Shown: positions 63,070-64,000 of the stretch, piece after piece
Layout: each line of letters begins with the position of its first letter
How positions within the stretch are numbered: position 1 is the first letter of the stretch
Origin: Furfurilactobacillus curtus
GTDB taxonomy: Bacteria; Bacillota; Bacilli; Lactobacillales; Lactobacillaceae
Length of the DNA stretch: 64,000 nucleotides
Direction: 5' to 3'
Assembly: GCF_045862785.1 (NCBI RefSeq)
Contig: NZ_BQXO01000001.1
Location: 496,001-560,000, forward strand
The notes under the pieces: model-generated
Database searches by the model: none
Told to the model about the DNA's origin: nothing
The model's input: only the letters and a program-made list of their open reading frames with translations
Made by a program: the position numbers and the translations under genes

Positions 63070-64000
63070 TTAATTGTCCACTGACTGCGTATCAGTCCGT
63101 GACCCGGCAAATGAAGCTGGCGTAATCCCCGCCATGCCAATCATTGGATCCACTGTACCACTCAAGACTAATGCAGTTGTTAAAACTGTCCCCGCCCGCT
63201 CAGCTGGTTCGTCATGAATTATTGGAGCAGAATTAGCAAGTTGAACCCGCTTCGGCGTTTTCGATGTTGCCTGATTTTCTGTTGCAGTTTCCGTCGACTG
63301 ACCAAATACTTGACGTAATCGTTCAGGTAATGTCGTATGGCGGTTGGCGGATTCGTTGTGGGCCGCTTCACTAAAGGAATGCTCGTCGCCAACCAAAATC
63401 AGCCATTGCTGGGCGCGTGTCACCGCTGTATATAACAAATTACGTTGTAACATTCGCCGAAATTGAGGCACCAGCGGCAAGATCACTAATTTGAATTGTG
63501 ACCCTTGCGCCTTATGAATCGAGACACAATAAGCTAGTGTGATCCGATCAAATTGTTGGCGCGTGTACTCAACTTCCGTCTGTTCAAAAGCTAGGGTTAG
63601 CTTATCGACTTTGTCTTCATTAGTTTTATCACTTGCTAAGTCAATGCCCACGATTTCGCCCATGTCACCATTAAATACATTATGTTCGGGGCTATTAACC
63701 AAATGAAGAACTTTATCACCGATCCGAAATTGCTCACCGTGAGCCGTTAATTGTTTCGTTTTCGCCGATCGCGGCGGATTAAGGATCGTCTGTAAAGCGG
63801 CATTGAGCGCATTAATTCCGGCAGCGCCGCGATACATAGGAGCTAGTACCTGAATGTCACTTTTAGCAAATCCGCGTGCTTTCGCTCGTTCTACCACCTG
63901 ACTAATCAGCGGCACAACCTGGTTGGGATCGGCCGCAAAAAAACTTCGGTCGGCTTGATTGACGGTAAAGTCAGCAGGTAAATGACCGGCCTTAATGGCG
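63070..64000 (-). CDS. recD2: RecD2-like helicase, C-terminal part (5' end outside window)
   Basis: The frame runs off the right end of the window (AIKAGHLPADFTVNQADRSF upstream of the GTG at 63915). Visible parts are the domain-2 stretch VLAPMYRGAAGINALNAALQ, FRIGDKVLHLVNSPEHNVFN and helicase motif TLAYCVSIHKAQGSQFKLVI, then YTAVTRAQQWLILVG. It is an SF1B 5'-3' helicase of the AddAB-less or RecBCD-independent type, involved in DNA repair. The C-terminal tail of about 80 residues is low-complexity. Confidence 0.93.
   Translation of the reverse strand, partial: AIKAGHLPADFTVNQADRSFFAADPNQVVPLISQVVERAKARGFAKSDIQVLAPMYRGAAGINALNAALQTILNPPRSAKTKQLTAHGEQFRIGDKVLHLVNSPEHNVFNGDMGEIVGIDLASDKTNEDKVDKLTLAFEQTEVEYTRQQFDRITLAYCVSIHKAQGSQFKLVILPLVPQFRRMLQRNLLYTAVTRAQQWLILVGDEHSFSEAAHNESANRHTTLPERLRQVFGQSTETATENQATSKTPKRVQLANSAPIIHDEPAERAGTVLTTALVLSGTVDPMIGMAGITPASFAGSRTDTQSVDN

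Overview
The window reads as a chromosomal segment of a Lactobacillaceae (low-GC Gram-positive) genome. Almost every gene has a strong AGGAGG-like ribosome binding site. Regulation relies on T-boxes, LacI/CcpA-type operators and intrinsic terminators. The gene families (tyrosine decarboxylase, agmatine deiminase pathway, two-gene acetoin pathway, ComX-like sigma factor) are typical of heterofermentative lactobacilli. Species cannot be fixed from sequence alone; Levilactobacillus brevis, Lentilactobacillus and Furfurilactobacillus relatives are all plausible. No tRNA, rRNA, CRISPR array or intact insertion sequence was seen.

Region 1 (about 1-25.5 kb, almost all minus strand) is an amine-producing acid-resistance island. 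From left to right it holds: a YjeM-like permease; an RpiR regulator translationally coupled to a degenerate agmatine deiminase; the agmatine deiminase pathway (ptcA, antiporter, aguA, carbamate kinase); the tyrosine decarboxylase operon (tyrS with a Tyr T-box, tdc, tyrP, nhaC, a UPF0340 gene); a vitamin B6-like supply operon (MFS, pyridoxal kinase, a second UPF0340, an ECF S component); and an ornithine decarboxylase with its PotE antiporter and a ThiD-like gene that has lost its kinase glycine motifs. Both decarboxylases need PLP, so placing B6 salvage genes between them makes functional sense. It also suggests a role for UPF0340 in PLP metabolism.

Region 2 (25.6-42.3 kb) is carbohydrate and nucleoside catabolism. 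It has a LacI regulator, glycerate kinase with a GntP permease, a GyrI-like protein, a decayed stretch (30.4-31.4 kb), the ribose system (rbsDACB, rbsK, rbsR, with matching operators) and the deoxynucleoside operon (deoC, deoB, deoD, deoR). Imported ribose is phosphorylated by RbsK. Nucleosides are split by DeoD, and the pentose phosphates are isomerised by DeoB and cleaved by DeoC.

Region 3 (42.4-64 kb) is mixed. It contains a tandem pair of unknown paralogues, a ComX/SigH-like sigma factor, a truncated C26 peptidase, a transaldolase-like enzyme, an M20 peptidase, a HAD phosphatase, alsS-aldC (acetoin), a CodA-like deaminase, an orphan HicB-like protein, an NAD-type 6-phosphogluconate dehydrogenase, UspA, a secreted protein, an HdeD-like protein, the metQNI methionine importer under a Met T-box, an aldo/keto reductase, prs, an MFS transporter and the 3' part of recD2.
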